NCBI GenBank assembly: GCA_028023455.1
Contig: JAQFVV010006353.1
Coordinates: forward strand, 246,001-310,000
DNA: 64,000 nt
Source of the DNA: Epiperipatus broadwayi
Lineage: Eukaryota; Onychophora; Udeonychophora; Euonychophora; Peripatidae
Direction of reading: 5' to 3'
A model generated the notes under the pieces. That model saw only the letters and a list, made by a program, of their open reading frames with translations. It made no database searches and had not been told where the DNA came from. Below, in pieces: positions 35,205 through 47,905 of the stretch. Position 1 is the stretch's first letter. Each line of letters starts with the position of its first letter. Position numbers and translations under genes: made by a program.

Positions 35205-37435
35205 TAATTTTGTAATTACGTCAAGTTTTTTATTTTTTAAAATTTTATATCCTTATACAAATATTACTTTTCTTTAATTATTTCCATTGTAACTTTTTTG
35301 GATTGTGAATCAAACCATTTTAATAGGGATAATAAAACTATATTAAGTCTTATTATGAGAAGAATAATTATAATCACTCTATTTAATTGTATAATTCTTT
35401 GAATCGATTTTTTTTATTTTATAAAAAAATAAGATATATTAAAATGATTTTCAGCTTTTAAAAAGAAACAACTATTGCATAGAGGAGGAGTCACTTAAAG
35501 TATTGAAAAATTAATTAAATAACTTAGTTATGTGAAATGATTAATGGAATTTTATATACAACTAAAATAATATTTATTTTCAAATTTATTACTCAGTTAA
35601 ATTTGAAAATACTGAAGTTTTATTTTGCAAACTGCGAAATTGTTCAAAATTGAATATTTATTTGTAATTAAAACATAATAAAATGCTTTTAAGTCTTTTT
35701 TTTTTTTAATGAATATATAAAATGTTATATTATTATTTTTTTTTTGCATTCTGTAAAATGAGGAGAAAAATTAAAATAATTAATGTAAGATTGCTTTTAA
35801 AGTTGTCCATATGCTCATTTATGTATGAATGTTGAGTTCTATGCTTAGTGGTAGGTCAAGTTTGGGTGCTTGTGTATTATCTTGTCAACCAAGCTTGGCA
35901 GCCATTTTTTTAATTATACAGTTTTAGGGGCCCCACAAGGATTTGTTGGTTTGTTTTTTCCAATTTTATTTTAGCTAATGTGCGTTAGTTGTTAAGCTTA
36001 AAAAAATTGCAAAATCGATTAGAAATTCTATTCAGAAGGTTTATTTCAATTTTTGTTTTACTTATAACATCTAAACACAGACATTCCTGAAACGTTTTCA
36101 TAGTTTGTTTAGAGATCAGCATCTTTCTTTTTTGTCAGCCATTTTAGCAAATACTGAAAATTTGGGATCTTCCTCAAATAGAATAGCATGCAGTGATGCA
36201 TTTCTAAAGATATGGGATGCTGCCGATATGACACTTTATATTTCTTATATTTATATTATTTTTATATTAATATGGTGACTTAATACAAAATAATAATAAT
36301 AAATAAAATGGAAATATTATAATTAGATTTTATAGAATTTTTTTTTTTAAAATAATAATAAAAAATAAAACTAAATATTGAATACAATTGCTCTTTTTCA
36401 GCCATTTTGTTTGAAAGATTTATTGTATGCCCTGAACTTGTATTATTATAAAAAAAATGGCTGCCAAGCTTGGTTGACGGATTAATACCCAAGTTCCCAA
36501 GTTTATAACAAAGCAGTAGGGATCTATATTAGAAATGTAAGGGATGGAATACTTTGATGAGTTTTGCCATGCATGTTGGTGAGTTGGCATTGTTTGCCAT
36601 CCATTTAACATAATTTGCTCCCGCATTTTAATTTTAGATGTATAAATTTTGAATTGTTTTTTTTTTAATTGATTAATAGGATTATTTTATTTTATTTTTT
36701 ATGTGATTTTTTTAAAAATCAAAGTACTTGAATTTAAAATTAATTGGGTATCAAAAGTATTAATATTTATCTTACAGATTAGTTATTTTTTGAGTTGGAA
36801 CAAATTAAAATACAGAAGGTATATATTTGAATACCACTTGGATAGTTCAAATGTGCCATTTTGACTCTGCTTAACTATGTGTATACTTATACTCAAAAAT
36901 TATATTTAAATTTATCTTTTTTGTTTTTTAAAAAAGGCCATTTTTTAAAGCTCTACTCCACACACTTGTTTGTCACAGATATTATTTCATAAAGGGAAAA
37001 TGTCTATGTAAAAAGAACACCCTCCTCCACTTTTTTCTTTTGAAGCAGATACATAACATTTCAAAATACAATCACCAACTTTTTTAAATCATCAATGGTA
37101 CATCCACTTCTCTGTTTAGACAAAGATTTTTTTTCTCACTTTTTTTAGTAAATGTTCTTACTGTAAAAAAAAATCCATTGATTTAATACTAATTCCCTTG
37201 AATTTAATTTTTATAAATTTTTATTTTCTAAAAGACTTTTCGCTAACATCAATGATGATTTTTTTTTTTAGCTGAAATGTCACAGAAATTTAACTTCCAT
37301 CTTGAAGACCAAAAATTACATTATTTATAGATTAATCAATAGTAAAAAAAAAAACAAACTATTTTGATATTAAACTGTAATCCAGTTCTTCTATAAATGA
37401 CACCACAATCAACTTTGTGAATTACTTTGTATAAA
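35205..37435. other. gene-free AT-rich stretch
   Basis: Near 35890 and 36454 an inverted pair occurs (CAACCAAGCTTGGCAGCCAT and ATGGCTGCCAAGCTTGGTTG, ~20 bp perfect). It may mark a ~600-bp foldback element; nothing coding was seen. Confidence 0.4.
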
Positions 37436-37439
37436 ACAG

Positions 37440-37990
37440 TAAATAATTAAAATTCAGTGTTCTTTTGAAAAGGTGATTGGTTTTCTTTTCAAACTGCATG
37501 CAGCACTATCTCTGAATCAATGGCATTTGGTAAATATCTGTATCGTTTAGCTATTTGACAAATATTTTAAGACGGTAACATGTCTGGATCATGAATTATG
37601 ATATAAAATGTATCAGTGCACTTTGTATCTTCATAGATCATTTTCAGTGCATTCTCTGCCATCATGAAGTCTTGCAAACACTTGAAAGCATTCTTGCGAC
37701 TCATGGCTTCACTGCCATATATAATAGTCCGAATTGTTTCAAATGTTTTTTAGTAGCAGCTTTGCCTAAATTAAAAACAAAATTTAATGTTAACATATTG
37801 TTATATCATGAATTAAAAGTACAAAACACAATATCACATTTCATGTTTAACTCGTCATCTAAATACACTAGCATCTTAAAATTTTCTTAGTGATGAATAA
37901 ATTAAAGCTACAAAATGCATACATTGATTTACATAGAGATGACACAACAAGCAGTTTGGAATCACCAGTCACATTTTCACTGGAGCACAC
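37440..37990. repeat. family G foldback repeat
   Basis: Same flanks as 10500-10990 and 50340-50820 (ACTAGCATCTTAAAATTTTC on the right), but the central segment (CTTCACTGCCATATA...TTTAATGTTAACAT) is in the opposite orientation. The flanks resemble each other inversely, which would allow such flipping. Confidence 0.45.
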
Positions 37991-38708
37991 TAGTTATAAA
38001 ATAATTCTGGTATTAAGAGAATAGTATCCGAAATATTAAAAATGTAAAATTGTTTTACAGTACTGCTGAGAATTTTGATGCCAAATAAAACAAAACATTT
38101 AAATTAAATATTTCAAATCCTGAAAATTCACTTATTTTGTGAAAATGGGCTGTGGTGAGAACATAAACCAAAGCAATTGTCTAAACTAAAAGCATTATTT
38201 TTAGATGATCTAACATTTCCTGTTTTTTTTTTTTAAAAAAAACTTTAAACAATTTATTTAAATTATTAAAACTAAGTACAATTGAAATGCCATAGATATA
38301 GATTTTTAATGCTCAGATTTTAATTTTCATTTTTAAATTTAATTATTTCTAATTTTGTTCTTCCTGTCTTTATTGTTTCTTTATTAATAAAACTTAGATA
38401 TCCAAACAATCTTGACAATTAAGAATCAATTATGTAATGTTTAGCTTATATTTGTTTAGTTTGAAATTGCAACAATTCTAAATATGTTTGATATATTAAA
38501 TATGCTTAATCTAAATGTATATAAATTAAACAGATGCAGATAACCTCATGTGTGAATAAATGTTAATTTTGGCATTGCTGTTATTTTGACGATGCTATCA
38601 ATACTGTTCAATTTATTGACCAGCCATATTTTAAATATAACCATATATCATTCTGATATTATAGCTAAGTATTTCAAGGCCAAGAGATACTCTTTAAGTT
38701 CTTATAAT

Positions 38709-39292
38709 AGTGGTCAGCAAACTGTAGCCCGCAGGCCATGAGATGATTTTATCTGGCCCACATGTTCGGAATGAAAACATATAATTAGTAAATGGAAGTA
38801 AAATGTTATTTTTCAATCTTATTATAATCAACATAAAAAGAAAAGTTATTGTAATATTGGCATCAAGAAAGTGAAATTAAAAAATTCTACATACCAGCGC
38901 AAAGAGGATTAATTTTTCGTTTTTGTATAGAAAAGCATAAAAGTCATCTTATTTTTCTTTAAAAGATGAACATATTTTTTCTTTTAATTAAAAATAGATT
39001 AAAGCAGAATGAACGGAGCATTTTATAAAAGAGATAATGGAAAGAAAATTATTTGATGAAAAATTTAAAAAATTGCATATTGTCAGCAGAAAATATGAAA
39101 ATTGAGCATAAATATCTTAATTATCTTATAAATTTCATAAAAGTATTCAAAAAAATTAAGTTTTCATATAATTCTATAAATTCTACTACATTCAAATAAT
39201 TTGATCTTGCACTTCTAGTGATTAAATTGATCTTTGAAGAACTTCTAAAATTTGTTATTCCGTCCTGTATAGAAAAAGTTGCTGACTCATGC
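38709..39292. mobile_element. hAT-like non-autonomous element
   Basis: The left end AGTGGTCAGCAAACTGTAGC, followed by CCGCAGGCC and CTGGCCCACATG, and the right end AAAAAGTTGCTGACTCATGC are typical inverted ends of hAT-superfamily elements. The ~580-bp interior is A+T rich with no transposase, so it depends on a helper. An 8-bp target duplication was not obvious. Confidence 0.55.
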
Positions 39293-39654
39293 TTTGTAAT
39301 ATCCATGTAAAGTTTATCTAATAAATATTAAAACTAAGGTATATATGTAAATTAAGCAAAAACAGACAAGCTTTAACAGGTAATAACGATCATTCTTTTT
39401 ATTTCTTTACTTATATTGAGCATAGTAATTCGTAATTGCTGTTGTCTTCTGTGTGATTTACACATATGATATGTATGTATATTGAAAGTATACATAATGT
39501 AAATCAAAGAGCAGGCTTATATATTACTCTTACCTTAATAACATACAATAACAAACAGAGCAAAACTCTCCATACAGTATTGCCACCTGTGCTAAACAGA
39601 GTAATCAATGGATGCCAGAAGGCTTGTGCATAAAATCCCTATCTAATGCCTACT

Positions 39655-39715
39655 CATCCAATATCCCCAGACTAGTTTCTGGCTTGTGGCCTTCGTCAGT
39701 GAGGAGCTTTGGATC
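39655..39715 (-). ncRNA. hammerhead-ribozyme-like motif, family A (left arm)
   Basis: Exact inverse of the motif at 39844-39904; see that entry. Confidence 0.5.
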
Positions 39716-39843
39716 CGAGAGCACTGCATCTAGATCTTAGGATCTAATGCAACCCTCTAGCAAACACCTTTTATCTCTACTTAACTACAAAACTATGAGA
39801 ATGAAATTGAAAACACAAAAAATATTTTCAATCTAAGCTCTCA

Positions 39844-39904
39844 GATCCAAAGCTCCTCACTGACGAAGGCCACAAGCCAGAAACTAGTCTGGGGATATTG
39901 GATG
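39844..39904 (+). ncRNA. hammerhead-ribozyme-like motif, family A
   Basis: CTGACGA at 39860-39866, stem II GGC-CACAA-GCC with A-A at its base, GAAAC, and ACTAGT (palindromic minimal stem III) followed by C39889 at the predicted cleavage site. Stem I pairs CTCCTCA-side TCCTCA with TGGGGA (six pairs, one wobble), then ATCCAA with TTGGAT across an asymmetric internal loop. This is a type I layout. The unpaired base of stem II is atypical (G-C expected) and may reduce activity. Confidence 0.55.
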
Positions 39905-40959
39905 AGTAGGCATTAGATAGGGATTTTATGCACAAGCCTTCTGGCATCCATTGATTACTCTGTTTAGCACAGGTGGCAATACTGTATGGAGAGTTTTGCT
40001 CTGTTTATCAACAATTAATGTGCTAGTATAGGAAATGTGATCATGTGATACATACAATAACTTTAACAAAAATCGTTTTTATATTACTTGAATGAAAATA
40101 GCAAATTTATTGGACTGTATTGGCATGGGAAAAGATAGCGTATAAGCCGATACAAATATCTTTGAGCTACTGTTACACCACTGTCAACATAACCTTATAC
40201 TGTATTACTTTGTGAAGTAATTTGATAATTGTTTCCACGAAAGAAAAAAATGCAGGCTACTACCAATATCTTTAAGCTATGGTCATGTTGTTTCCATTAG
40301 ACAAAGATGCAACATTACTAGAAAAGGTTATTAGAGTATAGTTTTTAGGCAGTAGCAGTTATGTAATATTCAGTGACAAGGTAGAACAAATAAACATTCA
40401 ATTACTTGTTTCCATGCCACAAAGGTATTACACGGTGAGAGAATGCTATGGAGAACATAACATTTTGGAGGAGAGCATAATATTTTGGAGAGAGCAGTTG
40501 ATTGAAATTCGTCCATAAAGCTAGAATAAATAAATATTTTGATTTTTTTTTTTTTTTTTTATGAAAAAAGACGTTGAGATGTATTGAAATGGATGGCATC
40601 AAAGTTGTGAGTGGAGGAAGTTTGACAATGGTAAATGAAAATGTAACAAAATGTCTAAAGTATGGAAATGTTTTATGAACAAAAGGATTATTAAACGCTT
40701 CCCTTGCATACATGTATTGCACGTCAGTATGCCAGTCTTATTGGTAATATGCATCCTTGTTGTGTGGACATTATTTTTAATACAGATCATAGTTATACTT
40801 TTTATATTTCTGATATTTTTATATATTACATATTTTTTGCTTCGTTTGATTTTTATTTTTAGTTTCATTCTTTGTTGATGTTTATCTCGTTGGTAACTTT
40901 TTTTTTAAAAAAAAATAGATGCAACAAAATATTACTTTGTATCATAACTTTAAGCCTTT

Positions 40960-41360
40960 CCTACCGGGGATTTGTCAGGCTTGTGATGTGGTAAAAAAAA
41001 AAAAAAAAGTTGCGATAAAAATTATATTTTTAAAAGCAATAAACTACGATTTCAAGAGTACTTATAATTTATAATTAAGTGCGGTTTTATAGTGAGGTCA
41101 AAGTTCACGCCAGTATTTAACCAGTCGTTACATTTTTTTTTTTTTTTTGCTATCGGAAATCAAGTTATTAAACGATTTAATCTGTAAATATTTTAATGCC
41201 TTAATTCTATTAAACAGTATACTGCTTTTAATTGTAAACTTTGTTATTGCGAATGTTTGATAATTAAAGTTCATTTAAAGCATCAACTAGAATTAATTTA
41301 ATTTTTTCTGGGAAAAGAACTTTCCCGCCAATTTTTTATTTTATTTTAATAATTGCGTTA
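40960..41360. promoter_or_regulatory. weak promoter-like block
   Basis: CTTTCCCGCCAAT near 41319 combines an E2F-type site with a CCAAT-like box. CpGs (ccgggg, cacgcc, gtcgtt, atcgg) are above background. No exon was recognised nearby. Could be an intronic element or chance. Confidence 0.2.
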
Positions 41361-42074
41361 TATTATTATTAAACAATCTGCAAACGTTTTATTTCTATAA
41401 ATGAATACTTAGAGATGAATCATTGTTTAAGTTAAATAATCGTTCTGCTTAAGTAACCTTGTGAGAGTTTATCTTTAAATTTTGGTATCTAATGTGACCT
41501 AAGTTATCAATGATCAATAATAACCAAGTGATTACAAGAGTATTTGCTGATTTTTTAAAGCTAATTGTCACTGATAAAGAAGTTTATAGATTACGTTGAT
41601 ATTATGTAGGTCTTGCAAAGTAAGAATACTCACAACAGCTTTATTCAAAATAAGAATAAGAATAATAAAACAACTTTATTCCTCTAGAGAAATTTGAGAA
41701 ATGCCAAAGATCCTATATAGTACAGTCTGATATTTTCCCACTGCATAAAACCTTGTAAGGGATCTTGCAAAAACATTGATACTATGTAAACATATATTTA
41801 GTCATTTTTTACTGCATTATTAAGGACCATTTTAAATATTTTAGTAAACTGAATTTCATTTTACTAACACCTTTAAAACAATTTGGATAACTAAAGTCTT
41901 TTTTTAAAAAATACATTATTCTTTGTTTTCTTTTTTTAAAAACAGGAATGTTTAATTTTAAATGTAATACCATGGAATCCACTATAACAAATGTTATTAG
42001 TTCTTGAATCTCATTTATTCTAGCATTTGTTTATATTCGCATATATTGAAAATGATTTTAGGAAAATAAACATT

Positions 42075-42225
42075 AAAACAGGCAAAACTCACTATACATA
42101 TTGCCACTCACTGTAAGCTAGAGTAATCAATGGATGCCAGAAGGCTTGTGCATAAAATCCCCATCTAGTGCCTACTCATCCAATATCCCCAGACTAGTTT
42201 CTGGCTTGTGGCCTTCTGTGATCAT
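42075..42225 (-). repeat. family A unit, truncated in the ribozyme core
   Basis: Contains AAACAGGCAAAACTC, ATGGATGCCAGAAGGCTTG and AGACTAGTTTCTGGC, then stops inside the core (GGCCTTC) where GTGATCATGTGATG follows directly. The deletion joins the core to the unit end. Confidence 0.6.
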
Positions 42226-42254
42226 GTGATGTTTATTGGCTTAAAATACACATA

Positions 42255-42765
42255 TGTTCCAATGAAAAAGTGACTGGTTCTCTCCAGGTTGGTCAACTCT
42301 AAATCAAAATATATTATGTAGAAACATTGTTTAGCTATTTGCGATAAACTTTTTAATGTGTTAGCATGCCTGGATAATGAATTACATGAAATGTGACTTT
42401 CTTTCCTTCATGGATCATCTTCACTGTTCTTCCTACCATTACAAAATCTTGTATTGGAAATCGTTCCTGAAACTCATAGCTTTACTGCCAAATACAATTA
42501 TGAATCATTTCAAACATTTTAGTAGCAGTTTATCCTAATTTAAAATAAAATTTTTTGTTAGAACTTTGTTGTATTATGAGTTAAGGTAAGAAAATACTAT
42601 TAGATTTCATGTTGTAACTTGTGATTTGGACATGCTAGTAACTTAAAATTTTTGTGGTAAATAGATAAGCTAACACACACATTGATTCAGAAATGGTGCT
42701 ATTATAGGCAGCTTGGAGAAAAACACACTGTAGAAATCTTTTTACTGGGACAAGCTGTATGTTCC
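42255..42765. repeat. family G foldback repeat
   Basis: Same order and centre orientation as 37440-37990 (CTTTACTGCCAAATACAAT...TTAAAATAAAATTTTTTG). Directly adjoins the truncated family A unit. Confidence 0.45.
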
Positions 42766-42954
42766 TAGCTCATAGCCTAAACTAAAGTAACCACTCAATA
42801 TTATCATTTAAGTAGGAAAAAAGTATATAAATTAAAAATAGAAATATAAAATTAATTTATTCAACTTCTTTTACTGCACATGTACATTTGACAAGCATAA
42901 ATAATCTATGAAAACTAATTGAGCTTTCCATAATAGAAGTATAAGAAATTTTAC

Positions 42955-43445
42955 ATGATCACCATTCTTTAAGCTTACACAAGTTGTTGACACAGAATCT
43001 CTGTGTAAACAGCTTGTGTAAGCATATAAATAATGGTAATCACATGATGTTTAGTAGATTAATACCAGTCCTGCTCAATAGGATTATGGTGACTGTAATT
43101 GTCAAAGAGCCAAAAATATGGATGCTGAACTGAGTTCAGATCTGCATGACTGTTCAAGCTAATGAGCTTGAATTGAAAGCATTATTGTTTTCATTTTGGT
43201 CAAAACTTTATAGTTAGCTAATAAGGTAAAAGGTGACTGCTGGAGGGTTGCATTAGATCCTAAGATCTAGGTGCAGTTGTTTTCAGTTCCAAGGCTCCTC
43301 ACTGATGAAAGCCACAATCTAGAAACTAATCTGGAGATATTGGATGAGTAGGCACTGGATAGGGATTTTATGCACAAACCTTGCATCCATTGTTTACTCT
43401 GGCTTGCATTGAGTGGCACTACTGTTTGGAGAGTTTTATGCACAT
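42955..43445 (+). repeat. family A full-length unit
   Basis: Begins with a hairpin of unit ends (AAGCTTACACAAG / CTTGTGTAAGCAT), then ATCACATGATGTTTAG, ATATGGATGCTGAACT, TCCTAAGATCTAGGTGCAG, the hammerhead-like block at 43286-43346, and GGCACTACTGTTTGGAGAG. It defines the ~430-bp unit seen also at 63.4-63.8 kb. Confidence 0.65.
43286..43346 (+). ncRNA. hammerhead-like motif, family A, mutated
   Basis: CTGATGA at 43312-43318 and GAAACTAATC; stem III has lost its palindrome (ACTAAT) and stem II is weak. Stem I outer pairing TCCAA/TTGGA is kept. Confidence 0.4.
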
Positions 43446-44111
43446 GAAAGAAAAGCATAAGTAATCTTTCTTAATAAAAATAAGTTGAAGTGATGTAATC
43501 TCCAATCACAGTGCTAGAAACTTGATTGGTTCGATGAATTGTTGAATTTAGTAGATGCTTATTCTAACTTTTATATGCTATTCATATATCTTTGAGAAAC
43601 ACAAATAATCTTTCCCTAATAAAAAGTATTATTATTATTTAGCATATATATAGATTTTTTGACAGCTGGAATATTAATAAAATATAAAAAGAACCTGTAG
43701 AGATTCCGACCAGGAGGTAAAATCACTGATAGCTATATTAAATCCTTCATTTCCGCTGCAATATAGATTCAACAGTCATGAACTATATGGATAATAGTTC
43801 ATGTTTTATCATATTTACATAGATCAATGATTGATACATTTTATTTATTATGCAGATGAGTACAATGACCACCGATTGCCTCGATTCTGTTGATTAGAAT
43901 GTGAAACAAACTTCACTTGGGAACCAGACTTCAGTTTAATGAACTGATTAAAGATAGCAAATTATGACACTACGCAATAAGGAAGAATTATTGTCAAACT
44001 TAACAAAAGCATAGCATATTTTATATAGAAAGTTTAAATATACTTATCATAATAGAAATCCTAAAAAGTCACAAACTTATGGAATTTCTTAACATAAATG
44101 CAACTTATCCA

Positions 44112-44192
44112 CTACTTTGAACACTTTTTAGCAAAAACCTTTTATTGTATCTATATACAATGTAGGTTTTTGCAAAAAAGTGTTCAAAGTAG
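44112..44192. repeat. 81-bp perfect-arm hairpin
   Basis: Arms of 29 bp at 44112-44140 and 44164-44192 (CTACTTTGAACACTTTTTWG-type) with a 23-bp AT-rich loop. Probably a tiny foldback element; no terminator role is expected here. Confidence 0.6.
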
Positions 44193-45384
44193 AGGATTTA
44201 TATATAATTATTACAGCACAATAAAGGAAGTGGTGAATTTGGTAATATTTCTAAATAATTTCTTAACCTTTACATGAATCTATTTTTTAGTTGTTTTTTT
44301 TGACTCAATGTTACAGTTATATACATTGAATATATATTTTTAAAAAAATACAATGGTGCAATGAATTAATTTGTTGACTACACTTTATAAAATGTTACAA
44401 GAATGTCTGATGCTCTAATGAAAGTGGAAAGACTTGACAGTCTTTTGCAGATACGCATGGACTGTCAGCGAATAGCATTCATTGTAGCAAGTATGTTAAT
44501 TATACAAATTCTAATTTAATGACTAAACTCATTTAGGATTTGTTCATTCTGGAAGCATCTGTTCAATTTTATTGTTAAAAATATTTACAATGAAAATTTT
44601 CTAGATAACATTTTTGAAATACGTTTGCTGTTTAGCATGCTATTTGATTCTTAATACATATGTTTTATTTTTATATGTAAATGTTCACATATTTTGATAA
44701 ATGGGTACCCTGGATGAAAGAATGCATATATTTTTCTTCTACATTATCTTAACAAATTTCAGCCATCAGTGTTCCGGAATAGCAACTCCTAAGATATTTT
44801 GTGTGCCTTCCTCTCTTTCTATTCTAATTAATCAAAATTAGGAGGCATCTTTGATTCTGAAACACTTTAGTGCTGATATTTTTATCTTGATTTATCAGTG
44901 TGGATAGAATACCATTAATCTAATTCCTTATAATTCAGCGACTTCTATCTGGATAAAATTACAACGAACCTTTTGATTTTTAATGACCAGATTTATTTTA
45001 GCATGCATTAACTAAATGATCTTCAGCTATGTGGTATTTTGGAATATTTGATGATGACATTGCTGTCACTTTAAGCTCTTTTTCATTCTTTTGTGGCTAT
45101 TTATAGCTCTATTTTGGTGATTATGCATTTATTTGACGATAGAAAGTGGAACTAAAATAAATATTGATCATTAATTTAAACAAAATTTGGAGATATCAGT
45201 ATTCTATAGAAAAAATACTACAAATGGGCCGACAATGCTGCTGATTGGTTGATTTTTGACTGGAGGTTTTGAGAACATCTGTAAGACTTCTTGGAATCGC
45301 TTTCTCATAGCTAAAAATAATGGGCAAAAAATTGTATATTTTATGTAGTTTATTTAAATATTTATGCTTATATTAACTAAGTAT

Positions 45385-45499
45385 ATATTTTGATTAAGAT
45401 AAACAGAGCAAAACTCTCCATACAGTATTAGAGTTTTGCTCTGTTTATCAACAATTAATGTGCTAGTATAGGAAATGTGATCATGTGATATTTTGATTA
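45385..45499. mobile_element. family A miniature derivative with 12-bp target duplication
   Basis: A 91-bp insertion: AAACAGAGCAAAACTCTCC, a collapsed palindrome back to AGAGTTTTGCTCTGTTT, then the same ATCAACAATTAATGTGCTAG tail as at 40007. ATATTTTGATTA is duplicated at 45385-45396 and 45488-45499. It has lost the ribozyme but moved as a unit. Confidence 0.7.
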
Positions 45500-47021
45500 T
45501 GCTTAAATTTTATTCAAATATGCTTTATTTTTAAAAGTACGAGTTAAGAAATCAAAAAAACTACAACCAGTAACACTGCCAAACATCATATGTGACATTT
45601 TAATAATTATAAATGCAATTTTAAATTTTAGAACAAAATTTTGTAGCTTTATGATGACTTAATAATTTGTTTGGATTTTAGAAATGAAGTTTAATTAACC
45701 TAAGATTCCGTTAATTTTTTTTTTTATTACCGATGTTGCGGTATCATCCAGTAAGAAAAAAGTTATTGTTCTCATTACATATTTCATTTTATTATTTTTT
45801 CTATATTTGTAAAATTCAGATATGTTTTTTTAAGCTATTTTGTGTTTGTACTCAGATTTCAAATATATCAAGTACAATTTATTGATTCCTAATGTATAAT
45901 AAAAGTTTTATTTGGGTTATTTCCCTAATGTTAGCTAAATAAAGGTTTATTCCGTATGTTAATTTTATTAACTATAGTTTAATACACTTTTGGCTGAGAA
46001 ACCTTTAAGCAAACCAATCACAAATAAAGGTTTTAATACCAAAGCAAAATGTTGAATGCAAAAAACATTGAAATATGAAAAAAATTAAGGTTTACTTAAA
46101 TAACATTTTTATGTAGTCTTGAATACATACACATTTATTAAAAAATGAAACAATACTATATATTTAAAAAATTAGATATATCCACACATTGTAAATAAAT
46201 AAAAAAAATTAAATACCTGTTAATTAATAAGCCATGAGTGTTATGTTTCTATTCTTTTAATCAGTTTTATTCTCAATTAAAAAAAAATCCACTTGCTTAC
46301 ATGTAATAAAATGAAAACTTATTTCAAAAATTGAATAGAGTAAAAAAGACCTAAATTAGCTATTATGAAGTTTGCAGCAGTTTTTAATTCTACCAATCTA
46401 ACTCCTACCAATCTTTTTATAAAAGTCCTATTGGCACTTTGGTCATATTTGCAACATTTTATTTGAACATTTAAATCATTCTATTTTATATTTTGATAAT
46501 TTTTATATCATTTTTCAGAAATATTACGTTTACAAATGAAAGCCATTCGAAAAAGTAATATTCGAACTTTGCAAAACCGAAAAATGAAGTAATAAAGTAA
46601 ATATGTAATGATAACGGCTCTTTTCATACTGGATTATAATCTTCAACTGTTTGCAAAAATGATTGAACAAAATATTTCTTATTTAAATTCTATTTTTAGA
46701 ATAGGAACAAATTTTATTTCAAACATCGTAAATCAATACAAATGTGTTTTAAACTTTGTAATTTATGAATTAAAATTTTGCAAATAATTTCTTCACCGGC
46801 ATTTATGAAAGCATTTCTTTTCGGCAGATAATCTCAACATCTGCATTACCATAACTATAATTTTAATGACTTGTCTTCTTAAAAACATTTTCAAATAAAA
46901 TTTAATTATAGTTACATATTTTTTTGGTTTAAAAATAAATTTTTTAGAAATATGTTGCATAAATAAGCATAAATATTTAAATTACTGAATATTAAACCAC
47001 TAAACATTACATGATTACCAT

Positions 47022-47092
47022 TTCTTATGCTTTCTCAAGCTATTAAAACAGGTAGTGGCACTACTGTATGGAGAGTTTTGCCTGTTTTACTG
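47022..47092. repeat. family A solo end
   Basis: CATGATTACCATTTCTTATG, TCAAGCTATTAAAACAGG, then TAGTGGCACTACTGTATGG and AGAGTTTTGCCTGTTTT. Ends of two units joined without the ribozyme. Confidence 0.55.
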
Positions 47093-47614
47093 AATATTAC
47101 AATGTTTTCCGAAATACTGAATGAAAAAAACAGCCTTAAAAGCCTGAGGCCACCAATCAGCAATGTTATCAGTTTCTTTGTATTATGATGCAACCAATGC
47201 GGGTGTGGGCGGCTTCTGAATTTGGAAGTTTATATATCTCAGTATTATACTGATATCTTCAGATTTTTTATAAACAAATAATTTTAATTTCAATTCCTAC
47301 AAACAAACAAAAAAATTGAATGGACATATTAAAATTATAAATAATTTCTAAATAGCGAAGAAAAGCCAAAACAATAATTGCATCACCGCAGTACCTCTAA
47401 ATAAATGATTTAGTTGTTGTTGACTGGTAACATTTAAAATAGTTTTCGCATGAATTAAAAAAATATGTTGAATTAATCAGAATATATAGTTATTGTTTAA
47501 GTGTTGTTGTCTGCTTTCATGTATTAATGTTTGTAAATGTATCTAGCCTTGAGTATTTTTACCTTTATTATCTAATATGTAAACACAAGTATACTACATA
47601 TAGCTAAGCTAGAT

Positions 47615-47905
47615 GTAATTAGAGGGGATTTGAACCCAGACTTTCAAGCTCCCTTTAGTCATCCACTCCATTTTATACAACCAACACATGTGATGACATA
47701 CATGTGACAAATGATCTCCAATATACGTATGTGCGGTGGATGTTGATCTGGAACCAACTGTCGAGTGCTGGTTCAACACGAAATATGTATATTGGAGATC
47801 ATTTATCTTTTTCACATGTATGTGGTCATGTGTATGGGTGTATTAAATGGAATAGATGACCAAAGGGAGTTTGAAAGTCTGGGTTGAAATCCTCTTTATT
47901 ATCTA
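47615..47905. repeat. family C hammerhead palindrome inserted in the tandem array
   Basis: Left edge GGGGATTTGAACCCAGACTTTC and right edge GAAAGTCTGGGTTGAAATCC are inverse copies. Each resembles a tRNA T-arm/B box. The left arm has a deletion through its hammerhead; the right arm carries a good core (47745-47800). Confidence 0.65.
47745..47800 (+). ncRNA. hammerhead ribozyme motif, family C
   Basis: GATCT...CCAA, core CTGTCGA (47758-47764), stem II GTGCTG-GTT-CAACAC with G-C at its base and one mismatch, GAAA, stem III ATAT/GTAT without a real loop, cleavage site A47791, then TTGG and AGATC. Both stem I segments pair (CCAA/TTGG and GATCT/AGATC) around a 5' GGAA bulge. The type I layout is complete. 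Confidence 0.65.

Larger units (their letters stand above)
39541..40061. mobile_element. family A palindromic hammerhead element with 12-bp target duplication
   Basis: 170-bp arms at 39553-39722 and 39837-40006 match with one mismatch, so both strands carry the hammerhead. A 12-bp direct repeat (ACATACAATAAC) at 39541-39552 and 40050-40061 defines a 497-bp insertion. The right end continues past the arm with ATCAACAATTAATGTGCTAG and ends GTGATCATGTGAT. The near-perfect arms imply recent formation or gene conversion. Confidence 0.75.

Noticed and set aside
40599-40878. Overlapping 75-106-codon open frames on both strands
   Set aside because: Low-complexity hydrophobic peptides from AT-rich DNA; no splice context, domain or codon signal.
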